Positions 16,083-26,366 of a stretch of 64,000 nucleotides of DNA are shown one piece after another. Source of the DNA: Opitutus sp. ER46 (GTDB taxonomy: Bacteria; Verrucomicrobiota; Verrucomicrobiia; Opitutales; Opitutaceae); contig NZ_QAYX01000025.1 of NCBI RefSeq assembly GCF_003054705.1, positions 682,001 through 746,000 of the forward strand, given 5' to 3'. The translations under genes were made by a program, and so were the position numbers. The notes beneath the pieces were generated by a model. The model was not told where the DNA came from, did not search any database, and saw only the letters and a list, made by a program, of their open reading frames with translations. Every line of letters starts with the position of its first letter. Positions within the stretch are counted from its first letter, which is position 1.

Positions 16083-17393
16083 TTAGGCGTCGGAGGTCTC
16101 GCCGGGGAGCGGCGGCACGAAGGGCCGCTCGGGAAGGAGGCTCACGCCGAGGTGACTGGCGAGCGCTTGTTGGCGAATACCGTAGAAAGCGGCAAAGGCG
16201 CGCAGGCGGGCGGCAGTCTCCGGGTCGGCGCCGGGCGTGACGGTGCGGACGGCTGCGATCATCAGGTTTTTCGCGGTGTGCTCGGTGGAGATGAACTCGA
16301 AGACCTTGGTGCGATAGCCGGCGTATTCGAGCAACTGGGCCCGCAGCGCGTCCGTGACGAACTCGGCCTGGCGTTCCTGGAAGATGCCGTGGCGGAGCGC
16401 GTCGGCGAGGACCGGCGGCGCCTGCAATTGCCGACGAAGTTCCTTCTGGCAGCACGGCGAGACGACGATCAGCCGTGCGCCCGCCTGAATCCCGCGGGCG
16501 AGGGCGTCGTCGGTCGCCGTGTCGCACGCGTGCAGTGCGATCAGGATATCGCAGTGCGGCAGCGGGGTGTCGGCGATGTGGCCGGCGGCAAAGGAGAGAT
16601 GTTCGCCCATGCCCTCGGCCTGGGCGATGCGGTTGCAGAGCGCGACGAGTTCGGGACGCGCCTCGATGCCCTGGACTCGTGCCCGGTTGCCGAGGAGCGC
16701 CGCGACGGCAAAGGTGAGATACCCCTTGCCGCTGCCCATGTCGGCGACGTGCAGTGGCGTGGCAGGGGAGGGCGCGGCCAACGCGGCGGTGGCGTCGGGC
16801 GCGTCGGCGCCGGAGGCGGACGAGACGTCGGATGCGGGGAATGCCTCCGCCACCAGGTGCGACAGCAGCTCGGCGAACTTCTGGATCTGCCGGTGCTTGT
16901 CGGCCATGCCCTCGCGCGGCTGGCCGCGGTCATTCATGACCCCGAGCCCGCGCAGCCAGGGGGCATTGGGGGGAATGAGATAATGCCGGGCGGCGTCGTG
17001 CGCGCCGGCAGTCGGCGCACCTGCGGGCGCGCCGTGGCCGGGCGAGGCGGCGGTGGCTTGGACGCGGAGGCGGGCGGAGCCATCGGGCTGAGTCTCCAAC
17101 TGCGCCGACTGCGTCTGAGTGAAAAGGTGAGCGTCGAGAAAGTCGCGGCCGAGGAGTGGCTCGAGCTGGGCCAGGGCGGCGGCGGGGGCGACGTTCTTGG
17201 TGATGTCGCGCGTGGCGTGGCGCCAGACGAACGCGAGGTGGGTCCCGGATTTTAGCTGGACCGGGCGCACGAACAGGTTGCGCAGCGTGGCATCGGCACC
17301 GCGGTGTTTGCCCAGCGTGAGCTTGACCAGCGAGCCCTCCTGCAGCGCGGTGCGCAGGAGTTCGAGAAACCGGTCGCGGGCGGGGACGTTCAT
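16083..17393 (-). CDS. SAM-dependent methyltransferase (Methyltransf_32 type)
   Basis: A 436-residue cytoplasmic protein. The N-terminal 190 residues include LVKLTLGKHRGADATLRNLF, DITKN and HLFTQTQSAQLE. The C-terminal Rossmann fold has VADMGSGKGYLTFAVA (SAM motif I), GIEARPELVALCN (acidic loop), ILIALHACDTATDDALARG and VSPCCQKELR. The last motif matches the HxCxxxTD and PCCQ signature of the Methyltransf_32/GSTCD-type family. The ATG at 17393 is preferred over 17435 because the fold begins there. The family is predicted to methylate RNA, but no substrate is established. It is divergent from the DUF2851 gene across a 167-bp gap. Confidence 0.8.
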   Translation of the reverse strand: MNVPARDRFLELLRTALQEGSLVKLTLGKHRGADATLRNLFVRPVQLKSGTHLAFVWRHATRDITKNVAPAAALAQLEPLLGRDFLDAHLFTQTQSAQLETQPDGSARLRVQATAASPGHGAPAGAPTAGAHDAARHYLIPPNAPWLRGLGVMNDRGQPREGMADKHRQIQKFAELLSHLVAEAFPASDVSSASGADAPDATAALAAPSPATPLHVADMGSGKGYLTFAVAALLGNRARVQGIEARPELVALCNRIAQAEGMGEHLSFAAGHIADTPLPHCDILIALHACDTATDDALARGIQAGARLIVVSPCCQKELRRQLQAPPVLADALRHGIFQERQAEFVTDALRAQLLEYAGYRTKVFEFISTEHTAKNLMIAAVRTVTPGADPETAARLRAFAAFYGIRQQALASHLGVSLLPERPFVPPLPGETSDA

Positions 17394-17560
17394 GCCGCGA
17401 GTGCCGCAAAAAGCGGACGCCGGCGCAACCCGCATCTCGGGGCGGTGGAACGGAGGCGACCGTGCAACGCGCGCGAACGGCGTCTCGTTTATGGTAAAGG
17501 AAAATAATTATAAGCAATCGTAGCTTGTCTTGAAGCTCCGCGTGAACTAGCCCGTAGGGC

Positions 17561-18781
17561 GTGCACAACCCACTGATCGAATCCGTTGCCGGCGGCCTCG
17601 CTGAGATCCAGGGCCTGTATGGCGCCTTTTCGTTTCCGGAGAAGCTGCTGCAGAAGATCTGGCTGCGGCGTGACTTTGATGTGCGCGCGGCGCGCACGGT
17701 GGACGGCCGGCGGGTGCAGGTCGTGCACCCGGGACGCTGGAACCTGCTGGGCGGGCCGGACTTCAAGCTAGCCCGGCTGCGATTCGCGGACGGTCCCGAG
17801 GTGGTGGGCGACGTCGAACTGCACCTGCGGGCGTCGGACTGGGACGCCCACGCGCATGCGCGCGACCCGGCGTATGCGGGAGTGTTGTTGCACGTCGTCC
17901 TGTTCCCGCCGGAGCGGGGCTACGTGACGCGCGGCGCCGGTGGGGCAGAGATTCCGATGCTGGCGCTGCTCCCGCTGCTGCACCACGACCTTGAGGAGTA
18001 CGCGGCGGAAGAGGCGGTGGAGTTGTTGGCAAACCGACCGGCCGCGCGACTGACGAACGAACTCGCGGTCCATGCGCCCGCCGACCTGAGGACGTTGCTG
18101 GAACTCTATGCCGCGGGCCGCTGGCGACAGAAGGTGCATTTTGCGGGACTGCGGCTGCAGCGCCTTGGGTGGGAGGCTTCCTGTCATCACGCCGCGCTTG
18201 AGGTGCTTGGGTATCGTTACAACCGCGCGCCGATGCTCCGGGTTGCCGCGCGTTGGCCGCTGGCCGATTGGGCCGCAGGGCGGGTAGGGATGGAGGAGGT
18301 GCTCGCCATTGAAGCCGATGCCTGGAGCGTGCAAGGCGTGCGGCCGGCAAATCAGCCGCGGGCGCGCCTCCGGCAATATGCGGCCTGGGTGGCCGCCAAA
18401 CCCTCGTGGCCGGCGGAACTGGCGCGTTGGGGTGAGATGCTTCCCGCGATTCCGGCCGCCGGAGAGACACGCACGCAGCGGCGACTGCACCGACTGCCGG
18501 CAGTAAGGGATCAGCTGGCGGAAGAAGTCGGAGCGGATGCCGTGGGCGGAAGCCGGCTGGACAACCTGGTGTGTGACGCGTTTCTGCCGCTGCTCGCAGC
18601 AAGGTCACGGTCTGACGACCGCCGTGGCTGGTGGTTCCACTGGTTTGGCGGTGACGTACCTCCCTTTGTAGCCGCTGGTTTGCGCCAGCTCGGCGTGTGT
18701 GACGGACGGGTCCAGCCGTTTTGCCATGGCCTTGCGCAAGGGCTGCTTGGGTGGCTGATCGAGCGTGAAGTCCGACGCTGA
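17561..18781 (+). CDS. DUF2851 family protein
   Basis: A 406-residue protein starting at GTG 17561. It matches the uncharacterised DUF2851 family: FPEKLLQKIW near the N terminus, then VVHPGRWNLLGGPDFKLARL (about 50-69) and GDVELHLRASDWDAH (about 80-94), followed by LLHVVLF. The conserved pattern of acidic residues and histidines hints at a nuclease-like metal site, but this is inference. It lies upstream of and co-oriented with nusA, but a promoter and a terminator-like hairpin separate them. Upstream, an AT-rich patch with TATAAG near 17510 may hold its promoter. Confidence 0.83.
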   Translation: MHNPLIESVAGGLAEIQGLYGAFSFPEKLLQKIWLRRDFDVRAARTVDGRRVQVVHPGRWNLLGGPDFKLARLRFADGPEVVGDVELHLRASDWDAHAHARDPAYAGVLLHVVLFPPERGYVTRGAGGAEIPMLALLPLLHHDLEEYAAEEAVELLANRPAARLTNELAVHAPADLRTLLELYAAGRWRQKVHFAGLRLQRLGWEASCHHAALEVLGYRYNRAPMLRVAARWPLADWAAGRVGMEEVLAIEADAWSVQGVRPANQPRARLRQYAAWVAAKPSWPAELARWGEMLPAIPAAGETRTQRRLHRLPAVRDQLAEEVGADAVGGSRLDNLVCDAFLPLLAARSRSDDRRGWWFHWFGGDVPPFVAAGLRQLGVCDGRVQPFCHGLAQGLLGWLIEREVRR

Positions 18782-18811
18782 TTTCTATCCCGAAACGTCA
18801 GGGCGGCGGGC

Positions 18812-18840
18812 TTGACAATATTTCGCACCAGAAGATACGT
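18812..18840 (+). promoter_or_regulatory. Probable sigma-70 promoter of the nusA operon
   Basis: A perfect TTGACA -35 box at 18812-18817. After 17 bp, ATACGT at 18835-18840 (or TACGTT one base on) makes a weak -10. It begins 31 bp after the DUF2851 stop and lies upstream of the leader hairpin and nusA. Confidence 0.5.
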
Positions 18841-18859
18841 TCGCCGACTCAAAACCACT

Positions 18860-18900
18860 CACTTTCCAAGAAGTGGGCCATGCGGCCCGCTTTTTTTTTC
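18860..18900 (+). promoter_or_regulatory. nusA: Probable transcription attenuator in the nusA leader
   Basis: A terminator-shaped hairpin pairs AAGTGGGCC (18871-18879) with GGCCCGCTT (18884-18892), loop ATGC, one G-T pair, followed by a run of nine T (18891-18899). Its 5' arm can instead pair upstream: CACTT (18860-18864) with AAGTG (18871-18875) across a 6-base loop, which would break the terminator. The element sits between a promoter-like sequence and the nusA ATG 18 bases on. It may equally serve as the terminator of DUF2851. Confidence 0.6.
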
Positions 18901-18917
18901 CCTATCGAGCATCATCT

Positions 18918-20141
18918 ATGAGCAGCGAAATACTTTCCGTCCTGGAGTACATGGAGAAGGAGAAGGGCATCCCGCGTGCCGACATGATCGCCACGATTAC
19001 GAATGCCCTTAAGACGGCGGCCCAGAAAGGCGTTAACTCGGGCCAGGAGCTCAAGATCGAGATTAACCCGAAGAACGGTCAGCTAAAGGCGTGGGCGGTG
19101 CTCAAGGTGGTTGATTCGGTTAGTAACCCCAAGACAGAGATTCACCTAGAAAAGGCGCAGGCCCTTAAGGCAGGCGCGGTACTCGGGGAAATTTTGGAGA
19201 AGGAAGTCGATCCGTCGACGCTGGGCCGAATCGCCGCACAAACCGCCCGACAGGCGGTGATGCAGCGGCTGCGTCAGTTCGAAAAGGACCGAATCTACGA
19301 CGATTTCAAGGATCAGGTCGGCAACATCGTGACCGGCACCGTGCGGCGTCGGGAACGCAACGACTTGTACATTGATTTGGGCAAGGCTGAGGCCGTCATG
19401 CCCGGCAAGGAGCAGGTCCCGGGCGAGGAGTATCAGCCCGGCGAGCGTATCCGCTGTCTGCTCATGGAAATCCAGAACACGCCGCGTGGTCCGGAGATCA
19501 TCCTCAGCCGCGCCAGCCCGAAGTTTGTCCGCCGCCTGTTCGAACTCGAAGTCACCGAAGTGGCTGATGGGACGGTCAAGATCGAGGCTTTCGCCCGCGA
19601 ACCCGGTTATCGTACCAAGATTGCGGTTACGAGTGGCGATCCGAAGGTCGACCCGGTCGGCGCGTGCGTCGGCGCCCGCGGTGCGCGCGTGAAGACGATC
19701 GTGCGCGAACTCGGCGGCGAGAAGATCGACATCATCAAGTACTTTGCGGACCCGCGAGAGATGATCATCGAGGCCCTCAAGCCCGCCGTCCCGCGCGAGA
19801 TCATCCTCGACGAAAAGACCCATCGCATCCTCCTCAAGGTCGCCACTGACGACCTCGCCGTCGCGATCGGCCGCAAGGGCCAGAATGCCCGCCTCACCTC
19901 CCGCCTGATCGGCTGGCGCCTCGACATCGAGGAGTTCAAGGCCGTTGGTGCGGATCCCGAGGGCGACGCCAAGCGCAAGCTGGTCGCGCAACTTGGCATT
20001 CCCGAGGAGCAGGCGCTCCGGTTGGTCAAGGCCGGCTTCGTCTCGCTCGAATTGTTTGAAGGCGTCGAGCCGAGCGACCTCGAAGGCGCCGGGTTCACGG
20101 CTGAAGAGGCCGCCGACATCATCACCCGCGTCCGCCAATAA
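18918..20141 (+). CDS. nusA: Transcription termination/antitermination protein NusA
   Basis: A 407-residue RNA-polymerase-associated factor. It has an N-terminal polymerase-binding domain (1-130), an S1 domain (about 135-200, [20 protein letters not shown]), and two KH domains (about 225-345) with [15 protein letters not shown] and [20 protein letters not shown]-terminal helix-hairpin-helix ending (about 355-407, [18 protein letters not shown]) is also present. The ATG at 18918 is 18 bases after the leader T-run, and there is no clear Shine-Dalgarno sequence. infB follows after 27 bp, the classic nusA-infB order. Autoregulation through the leader hairpin is plausible because NusA itself promotes pausing and termination at hairpins. 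Confidence 0.95.
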   Translation: MSSEILSVLEYMEKEKGIPRADMIATITNALKTAAQKGVNSGQELKIEINPKNGQLKAWAVLKVVDSVSNPKTEIHLEKAQALKAGAVLGEILEKEVDPSTLGRIAAQTARQAVMQRLRQFEKDRIYDDFKDQVGNIVTGTVRRRERNDLYIDLGKAEAVMPGKEQVPGEEYQPGERIRCLLMEIQNTPRGPEIILSRASPKFVRRLFELEVTEVADGTVKIEAFAREPGYRTKIAVTSGDPKVDPVGACVGARGARVKTIVRELGGEKIDIIKYFADPREMIIEALKPAVPREIILDEKTHRILLKVATDDLAVAIGRKGQNARLTSRLIGWRLDIEEFKAVGADPEGDAKRKLVAQLGIPEEQALRLVKAGFVSLELFEGVEPSDLEGAGFTAEEAADIITRVRQ

Positions 20142-20168
20142 CCCTACCTCACAGAAGTTTACCGCTGC

Positions 20169-22832
20169 ATGAGCATTCGTATTCACAAGCTGGCCGAAGA
20201 ACTCGGCCTGGAGAACAAGGAGCTGCTGGCGCTGCTCAAAGAGCGCAAAATCATCGCTCCGGATGTGAAGTCTGTCTCAAGCACCGTGGACAACATCAGT
20301 GCGTCGGCGCTGCGCGAGGAGTTCGCGTCGAAGCGGTCGGCCGCTCCGGCCCACGCTGAGGCGCCCATCGCTCCGCGTACCGACGAAACTCCGGCCGGCA
20401 CCGACCGCGCTGAAACGCCCGGCGCGCCGAAGGTTGTCCTACCCTCCGGTGTGCGCGTGAAGTCGGTGCAGGATCTCGAGCGTGAAGCGGCCGCGAAGGT
20501 CGCCGCCGCCAAGGCTGCCGCGGCTGCCGCCGCCGCTGCTGTCGCCCCGGCCCCGGCCTCCGCGCCGGCTCCGGCCCCCGTCTCTGCCCCGCGTCCCGTT
20601 TCGGCGCCGCCGCCGACGCCGCGCCCGGTTTCCGCGCCGCCTCCGGTGACGCGTCCGCCGGCGCTGCCGCCCATTCCGCGCACGCCGCCCGCGCCGTCCG
20701 CGCATGCTCCTGCTTCGGTGCACTCGGCTCCGCCGACGCCGCCGACGCCGCCGGCGATCCCGAGCGTGAAGCCGGCGCCCAGCATCCCTCCCGTTCACTC
20801 CGCGCCTCCTCCGGTCGCGGCCCCCATGGTCCATCGTCCCGTTTCTGCGCCGCCGCCTCCGCCGCCGGTCCATTCTGCGCCGCCCAAGGCTCCCGCCATG
20901 CCGCCGCCCCTGCCGCCGCGCCATGTCCCGGTGGCCGCGCCCAAGCCGCCGCCGCTCCCTGGCGCCGCGCCGGCCGTGACGATGCCGCAGGCCCAGTCCG
21001 CCGCCACGCCCGCGGCCCCCGGCGAGATCAAGGTTCTCCATCTCAAGCCGCCGATCGTCGTCCGTGACTTCGCCGTCGCGCTCGGGCTCAAGCCGTTCAA
21101 GCTGATTTCCGAGCTCAACCAGCTCGTCGGTTTTGCCGCGATGAACTCCACCATCGAGGAGCCCGTCGCGCAGAAAGTCGCCGAGAAGTACGGCTTCATG
21201 CTCGAGATCAAGCACCGCGGTGATGCCGCGGCGCAGCAGGCCGCGAAGGAGAAGAAGGAGAAGAAGGCGCCGGTCGAGGAGAACGAGGAGAAGAACCTCG
21301 TCACCCGTCCCCCGGTGGTCTGCATCCTCGGTCACGTCGACCACGGCAAGACCTCTCTCCTCGACGCGATCCGCAAGGCCAATGTCGCCGCCGGCGAGGC
21401 GGGTGGCATCACCCAGCACATCGGCGCCTACCAGATCGAGTACAACAACCGGAAGATCACCTTCCTCGATACTCCTGGCCACGCTGCGTTCACCAAGATG
21501 CGTGCGCGCGGCGCCAGCGCCACCGACGTCGCCATTCTCGTCGTCGCCGCGGATGACGGCTTCATGCCGCAGACCGAGGAGGCGCTGAAGATCGCGCTCG
21601 CCGAAAAGGAACAGCACGCCGAGCGCTTCGCCCTGATCGTCGCCGTCAACAAGATGGACGTGAAGGGTGCCAACCTCGACCAGGTGAAGGCCCAGATGCA
21701 GCAACGCGGCATCGCGCCGGAAGACTGGGGTGGTGAGACCATCACCGTGCCGGTTTCCGCCATCAAGGGCACCGGCATCAACGACCTGCTCGAGATGATT
21801 CTTCTCCAGGCCGACGTCCTCGAGCTGAAGGCCAATCCGAAGGCGGAAGCCAGCGGCATCATCATCGAGTCCGAGATCGACTTTGGCCGCGGCCCGCTCG
21901 CGACCGTCATCGTTCAGCGCGGCACCCTCCGCGTGGGCGACGCGATCGTCTGCGGTCCCAATTACGCCAAGGTCCGCGCCATGTTCGACGACAAGGGCGC
22001 CAACGTGAAGGAAGCCGGTCCCGCCACCCCGGTGCGCGTCATCGGCTGGAGTGGTACGCCGGATAGCGGCACCTCGTTCCGGGTCGTGAAGAACGCCCGC
22101 GAAGCCGAGAAGTTCGCCGAAGAGGAGCAGTTGCGCCTCAAGAAGGAGGCCACCACCGCGGCCGCCGCGCCGAAGGAAGTCTCCGTCGAACGGCTCTTCG
22201 CCAACATCGCCGCGACCCAGCAGAAGACCCTCAAGGTCATCATCAAGACCGACGTGTTTGGCTCCTCCGAGGCCGTGCGCAACGTCCTCGAGGGCATCAA
22301 GAGCACCAAGGTCTCGCTGGAGATCGTCTCGATCGAGGTCGGGCTCGTCACCAAGAACGACGTCCTCATGGCCAGCGCCGCCGGCGCCGTCATCATCGGT
22401 TTTAACACCCGCCTCGAGAACGGCGTCACCCCGCTCGCGAAGCATCACAGCGTGCGCATCGAGACGTACGAGATCATCTACGAACTCGGCGACAAGGTCC
22501 GCGAGATGATGGCCGACCTGCTCGAGCCCGACACCAAGGAAATCAAGACCGGCGCCGCCGAAGTGCGCCAGGTGTTCCCGCTCGCCAAGGGTTTTGTCGC
22601 GGGCTGTCTCGTCACCGAGGGCAAGATCATCCGCAACGCCACGGCGCGCCTGCGCCGCGGTCGCGAGATCGTGCACGAGGGCAAGATCGCCACGCTCAAG
22701 CGCTTCAAGGACGACGCGAACGAAGTCCGCGCCGGCCTCGAATGCGGCATGAAGCTCGACGAGTTCAACGGCTACCAGCCGGGCGACGTCATCGAGTCGT
22801 TCGACATCCAAAAGGTCAGAGCCTCCCTGTAA
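20169..22832 (+). CDS. infB: Translation initiation factor IF-2
   Basis: An 887-residue GTPase that brings initiator tRNA to the 30S subunit. The N-terminal IF2N domain (1-50) is followed by a very long Ala/Pro linker (about 95-280) with repeated PVSAPPP and VHSAPP units. A second IF2N-like segment follows (about 295-350), then a charged Lys/Glu stretch. The G domain has GHVDHGKTS from residue 388, DTPGHAAF and NKMD. Domains II-IV end with the conserved [13 protein letters not shown]. Codon choice shifts toward C-ending codons relative to the minus-strand genes upstream, as expected for highly expressed genes. Second gene of the nusA operon. Confidence 0.96.
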   Translation: MSIRIHKLAEELGLENKELLALLKERKIIAPDVKSVSSTVDNISASALREEFASKRSAAPAHAEAPIAPRTDETPAGTDRAETPGAPKVVLPSGVRVKSVQDLEREAAAKVAAAKAAAAAAAAAVAPAPASAPAPAPVSAPRPVSAPPPTPRPVSAPPPVTRPPALPPIPRTPPAPSAHAPASVHSAPPTPPTPPAIPSVKPAPSIPPVHSAPPPVAAPMVHRPVSAPPPPPPVHSAPPKAPAMPPPLPPRHVPVAAPKPPPLPGAAPAVTMPQAQSAATPAAPGEIKVLHLKPPIVVRDFAVALGLKPFKLISELNQLVGFAAMNSTIEEPVAQKVAEKYGFMLEIKHRGDAAAQQAAKEKKEKKAPVEENEEKNLVTRPPVVCILGHVDHGKTSLLDAIRKANVAAGEAGGITQHIGAYQIEYNNRKITFLDTPGHAAFTKMRARGASATDVAILVVAADDGFMPQTEEALKIALAEKEQHAERFALIVAVNKMDVKGANLDQVKAQMQQRGIAPEDWGGETITVPVSAIKGTGINDLLEMILLQADVLELKANPKAEASGIIIESEIDFGRGPLATVIVQRGTLRVGDAIVCGPNYAKVRAMFDDKGANVKEAGPATPVRVIGWSGTPDSGTSFRVVKNAREAEKFAEEEQLRLKKEATTAAAAPKEVSVERLFANIAATQQKTLKVIIKTDVFGSSEAVRNVLEGIKSTKVSLEIVSIEVGLVTKNDVLMASAAGAVIIGFNTRLENGVTPLAKHHSVRIETYEIIYELGDKVREMMADLLEPDTKEIKTGAAEVRQVFPLAKGFVAGCLVTEGKIIRNATARLRRGREIVHEGKIATLKRFKDDANEVRAGLECGMKLDEFNGYQPGDVIESFDIQKVRASL

Positions 22833-22907
22833 CGCAGCGGGGAGGGCGGGCGGGAGTCTCGGGCGGCCAGCCTTCCGAGCCCGGCCCGCCCGCCGCGACC
22901 CATTCCC

Positions 22908-23270
22908 ATGTCCAACCGCACGCTTCGGGTGAACGAACTCGTCCAGCGCGAGATCAGCGACATCCTGCGCAAACGCTACCAGAGCGAGGCCGTCGCCATC
23001 ACCATCACCGAGGTCCGGGTCGCTCCCGACCTGCGGGACGCCCGCGTCTTCGTTTCGATCGTCGGCTCCGACGAGGTGGCCGAGGCCAAGCTGGCCTGGC
23101 TGCGGCAGAAGGCGCCGGAGATCCGCGACGAGGTCGCCCGCCACATCGTCCTGAAATACCTGCCGAAGTTCGAGTACGTGCTCGACCGCTCGGCCAGCCG
23201 CGGCGCGCGCATCCTGCAGGTGCTCGATGAGATCGAGCATCCGCGGCCCAAGCCGTCGCCGGAGGAATGA
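22908..23270 (+). CDS. rbfA: Ribosome-binding factor A
   Basis: 120 residues, the normal size. It is a KH-type 30S maturation factor acting on the 5' end of 16S rRNA. It begins MSNRTLRVNELVQREISDIL, followed by ITEVRVAPDLRDARVFVSIVG and the C-terminal PKFEYVLDRSASRGARI; all are typical RbfA positions. It lies 75 bp after infB and is followed after 4 bp by the DHH phosphoesterase gene. Confidence 0.95.
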   Translation: MSNRTLRVNELVQREISDILRKRYQSEAVAITITEVRVAPDLRDARVFVSIVGSDEVAEAKLAWLRQKAPEIRDEVARHIVLKYLPKFEYVLDRSASRGARILQVLDEIEHPRPKPSPEE

Positions 23271-23274
23271 GGCC

Positions 23275-24309
23275 TTGACGCGCATCGTGGAAAAATTCTT
23301 CCCCCCGCTTTCCCAGGAGTTCGACCGTCTGCTCGCCAGCCTGGCGGGCCAGAAGCTCGTGGTCATCGGCCACGCGCGTCCCGACGGCGACTGCATCGGC
23401 TCGCAGGTGGCGCTGGCGCGCGTCCTGCGCAGCCGCGGTTTCGACGTGATCTGCGTCAACCCCGACCCGATCCCGCGCCGGCTGCAGTTCCTCGCCCAGG
23501 GAATGACCTTCTACCGGACCGACGACGTGCTCCATTCGCCCGAGCAGCGCGCGGCGATCTTCGTCGACTGTGCCGATCATGCCCGCGCCGGCGATCGGCT
23601 CAAGGGCCGCTACCCGGCGCCGGTCGCCGCCATCGACCACCACCTTTCCAACGTGGGGTTCGCGCCGTTCAGCCTCGTGGACAGCGCGGCCGCGGCGACC
23701 TGCGAGATCCTGGCCGGCATCTTTCTCGACCTCGGGCTGACGATCGACGCCCAGACCGCCCAGGCATTGTTCACGGGGATCATGACCGACACCGGCCAGT
23801 TCCGGTTCAACTCGACCACGCGCCGCTGCTTCGTGCTGGCCGGCGAACTGGTCGCCCGCGGCGCGCATCCGGCCGACGCCGGCTACCAACTCTACGAGCG
23901 CGAGACGGAGGGGAAGCTCAAGCTGCTGCAGCACTTCCTCGCGTCGCTCCGGCTCGAGTGCAACCGCCGCGTCTGCGTGGGCATCCTCCCCGCCGGGATC
24001 TTCGAGTCCACCGGCTCCAACACGGAGGACACCGAGGGGCTGGTCGATTACGCGCGTAGTATCGACGGCGTGGATATTGGCGCCCTGATCGAGGAGCGCG
24101 CGGACGGCACGTTCAAGGCGAGCCTCCGGGCCAAGGATCCGGCGTACCGCCTCGATCTCGTCGCGGCCAAGTTCAACGGCGGCGGCCACGCGTGCGCCGC
24201 CGGCCTCAACCTCAAGCAGAACACCGAGAACTTCTACGCCCGGCTCGTCGCCGCGTTCGCCGAACGGCTGGCGGCCGTCGACGCCGCGAAGAAGGCGCCG
24301 GGCCACTGA
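23275..24309 (+). CDS. nrnA: DHH-family phosphoesterase (NrnA-like oligoribonuclease/pAp phosphatase)
   Basis: 344 residues from TTG 23275. This start is chosen because it follows a good GAGG site four bases after the rbfA stop; an upstream in-frame ATG at 23227 lies inside rbfA. Motifs: VVIGHARPDGDCIGSQ (motif I, about 24-39), FVDCADHAR (motif II), AAIDHHLSN (motif III, DHH), DTGQFRF (motif IV), and the C-terminal DHHA1 glycine motif NGGGHACAAG. Family role: degradation of very short RNA and of 3'-phosphoadenosine 5'-phosphate. This order next to rbfA and truB is common in bacteria lacking Orn. Confidence 0.9.
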   Translation: MTRIVEKFFPPLSQEFDRLLASLAGQKLVVIGHARPDGDCIGSQVALARVLRSRGFDVICVNPDPIPRRLQFLAQGMTFYRTDDVLHSPEQRAAIFVDCADHARAGDRLKGRYPAPVAAIDHHLSNVGFAPFSLVDSAAAATCEILAGIFLDLGLTIDAQTAQALFTGIMTDTGQFRFNSTTRRCFVLAGELVARGAHPADAGYQLYERETEGKLKLLQHFLASLRLECNRRVCVGILPAGIFESTGSNTEDTEGLVDYARSIDGVDIGALIEERADGTFKASLRAKDPAYRLDLVAAKFNGGGHACAAGLNLKQNTENFYARLVAAFAERLAAVDAAKKAPGH

Positions 24310-24387
24310 GCGCCGCGCCGCGACCCGGAGCGGGCCGCGGCCTCCCCCGTCTTTCACGTCCACGTCAGTCCTACTCCGCAGATCGGA

Positions 24388-25113
24388 ATGCTCGTCCAAC
24401 CCAAAGAACTCGAAGGTATCCTCCTCATCGACAAGCCGCGCGATCACACGTCGCACGACGTGGTCGCCCGGCTGCGCGGGATCCTGAAGATGAAGCGCGT
24501 CGGCCATGCCGGCACGCTCGATCCCATGGCCACCGGGCTGTTGATCATCCTGGTTGGAAAGGCCACGCGCATTTCCCAGTACCTGATCAGCCTCGACAAG
24601 GAGTACGAGGGCACGGTCGAGCTCGGCAAGGTGACCGACACGCAGGATGCCGACGGCGAGATGATGGAGACGCGCCCGGTGCCGCCGCTCACGCAGGCGG
24701 AGGTGCAGGCCGCGATCAAGGGTTTCCTGGGCGACCAGTACCAGACGCCACCGATGTACTCGGCCATCAAGATCGACGGCGTGCCGCTCTACAAATCCGC
24801 CCGCAAGGGCGAGGAGGTCGTCCGCGAGCCGCGCTTCATCCGCGTGATGAACTGGGAGATCACCCGGTTCGCGCTGCCGCAGTTCGACTTCAGGCTGAGC
24901 TGCACCAAGGGCACGTACGTCCGGACGCTCGCGCACGACCTGGGCCAGAAGCTCGGCTGTGGCGCGCATCTCGCGGCCCTGCGGCGCACCGCGACGTCCA
25001 AGTTTCACGTGTCGCAGGCCGTCACGCTTGAGCAACTGCAGGCCATGAAGCCCGCCGAGATCGAGGCGCGCCTGATCGCGCCGCGCGACGCGGTGCCGAG
25101 CTTCGTGCTCTAG
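24388..25113 (+). CDS. truB: tRNA pseudouridine-55 synthase
   Basis: 241 residues. It makes the pseudouridine of the T-loop in tRNAs. Motif I is [17 protein letters not shown], and the catalytic Asp45 lies in [27 protein letters not shown] and [16 protein letters not shown] are further TruB signatures. The C-terminal PUA-like region is short or absent. The gene begins 78 bp after nrnA and precedes ribF, an arrangement found widely. Confidence 0.95.
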   Translation: MLVQPKELEGILLIDKPRDHTSHDVVARLRGILKMKRVGHAGTLDPMATGLLIILVGKATRISQYLISLDKEYEGTVELGKVTDTQDADGEMMETRPVPPLTQAEVQAAIKGFLGDQYQTPPMYSAIKIDGVPLYKSARKGEEVVREPRFIRVMNWEITRFALPQFDFRLSCTKGTYVRTLAHDLGQKLGCGAHLAALRRTATSKFHVSQAVTLEQLQAMKPAEIEARLIAPRDAVPSFVL

Positions 25114-25167
25114 CGCGCAAGGGTCCGCCGCGGAGCCACGCGTTTCTGCCGCCGGAGAGAGGCTTGG

Positions 25168-26124
25168 ATGCAAACGAACCTGCCGCTGCAATTTGAGGGA
25201 GTGGGCGACGCCCGGCTGCCGGCTGGCCCATTGCATCTCGCCATTGGCATGTTCGACGGCGTGCACCTCGGCCATCGCGCCGTGATCGGCCCGGCTGTGC
25301 GCGCCGCGCGCGCGACCGGTGGCGTGGCCGCTGTGCTCACCTTCTGGCCGCACCCCAGCGCGCTGTTTCGTCCGCAGGACCCAACCCGCCTGATCCAGGA
25401 TCCCGCCACGAAAGCGGAGGTCCTCGCGACGATCGGGATCGACGCCGTCATCACCGAGCGGTTCACGACGGAGTTTGCCCAGCTCGAGGCCGAGGCATTT
25501 CTGCCGTGGCTGCAGCAGCGACTGCCGTCGCTGGTGGCGGTTTACGTGGGCGAGAACTTCCAGTTTGGGCATCGCCGCCGCGGCAACGCGGAGTTGCTGG
25601 CGCGCTCTGGCGCGGCGCTGCGCCTGGAGGTGCACACCGCACGGCGCCTGACGGTGAATGACGAGCCGGCGAGCAGCACCCGTATCCGCTCGCACCTGAC
25701 GGCGGGCGAAATCGAGGCCGCCAACGCCTTGCTCGGCTACCGCTACTTCGCGCGCGGCGTGGTGGCGACCGGCAAGCGGCTCGGGCGTACACTCGGCTTT
25801 CCCACGCTCAACCTCACGTGGTCACCGGAGCTGCGGCCGCGCTTCGGCGTGTATGCGGTGGAGGTGGTCGGCCCGGACGGCAAAGCGCGGTTGCCCGGCG
25901 TCGCCAATTACGGCCTGCGACCCACCGTCGAAAACGCGACGGAACCCAAGCTCGAAGTCCATCTGCTCGGCGCGTGTCCGTACGATGCCGGCGACCGCAT
26001 CACGGTCGAGTGGCGGCATTTTCTCCGGCCCGAGATGAAGTTTGCCGGGCTCGATGCGCTGCGCGCCCAGATCACCGCGGATCGTACGGAGGCGGAGCGC
26101 CTGCTAGCGCCGCGGCCGGCGTAA
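25168..26124 (+). CDS. ribF: Bifunctional riboflavin kinase/FAD synthetase
   Basis: 318 residues, the typical size. The N-terminal FMN adenylyltransferase domain has AIGMFDGVHLGHRAVI (about 25-40), VGENFQFGHRRRGN and SSTRIRSHLTAGEIEAAN. The C-terminal riboflavin kinase domain begins GKRLGRTLGFPTLNL (about 209-223) and includes ANYGLRPTV and VHLL. It converts riboflavin to FMN and FAD. Last gene of the nusA-ribF run; no terminator was identified in the 240 bp before the tRNA. Confidence 0.95.
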   Translation: MQTNLPLQFEGVGDARLPAGPLHLAIGMFDGVHLGHRAVIGPAVRAARATGGVAAVLTFWPHPSALFRPQDPTRLIQDPATKAEVLATIGIDAVITERFTTEFAQLEAEAFLPWLQQRLPSLVAVYVGENFQFGHRRRGNAELLARSGAALRLEVHTARRLTVNDEPASSTRIRSHLTAGEIEAANALLGYRYFARGVVATGKRLGRTLGFPTLNLTWSPELRPRFGVYAVEVVGPDGKARLPGVANYGLRPTVENATEPKLEVHLLGACPYDAGDRITVEWRHFLRPEMKFAGLDALRAQITADRTEAERLLAPRPA

Positions 26125-26366
26125 CGACGACTTGCGGGCGGGTGTCCCGCGGATGCGCGGGCCGACCGGATGCGCCGCCGGAGCCGGGACCAAGGAGCCG
26201 AGGCGTCCCGGGAGAGCGTCGCGTCGCCGGGCAACGCGGCTTTAGCGGACTGTTGGCGCTGATTTCCGAGCGCAGATTTGGGGCAATATCCGCCGCGAAT
26301 TCCTGAGGAAATTTTCCTTGCGGAGCCCCGGCCTGCTCGTGCTTAGTTGCCAGCTCAAATTCTCCC

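Noticed and set aside
20439-23459. 1006-codon open frame on the minus strand across infB and rbfA
   Set aside because: It is antisense to well-conserved infB/rbfA, has low-complexity Arg/Gly/Asp content, and is explained by high GC and the absence of stops.
23005-25695. 896-codon minus-strand open frame opposite rbfA, nrnA, truB and ribF
   Set aside because: It spans four conserved plus-strand genes; its composition is shadow-like with no recognisable motif.
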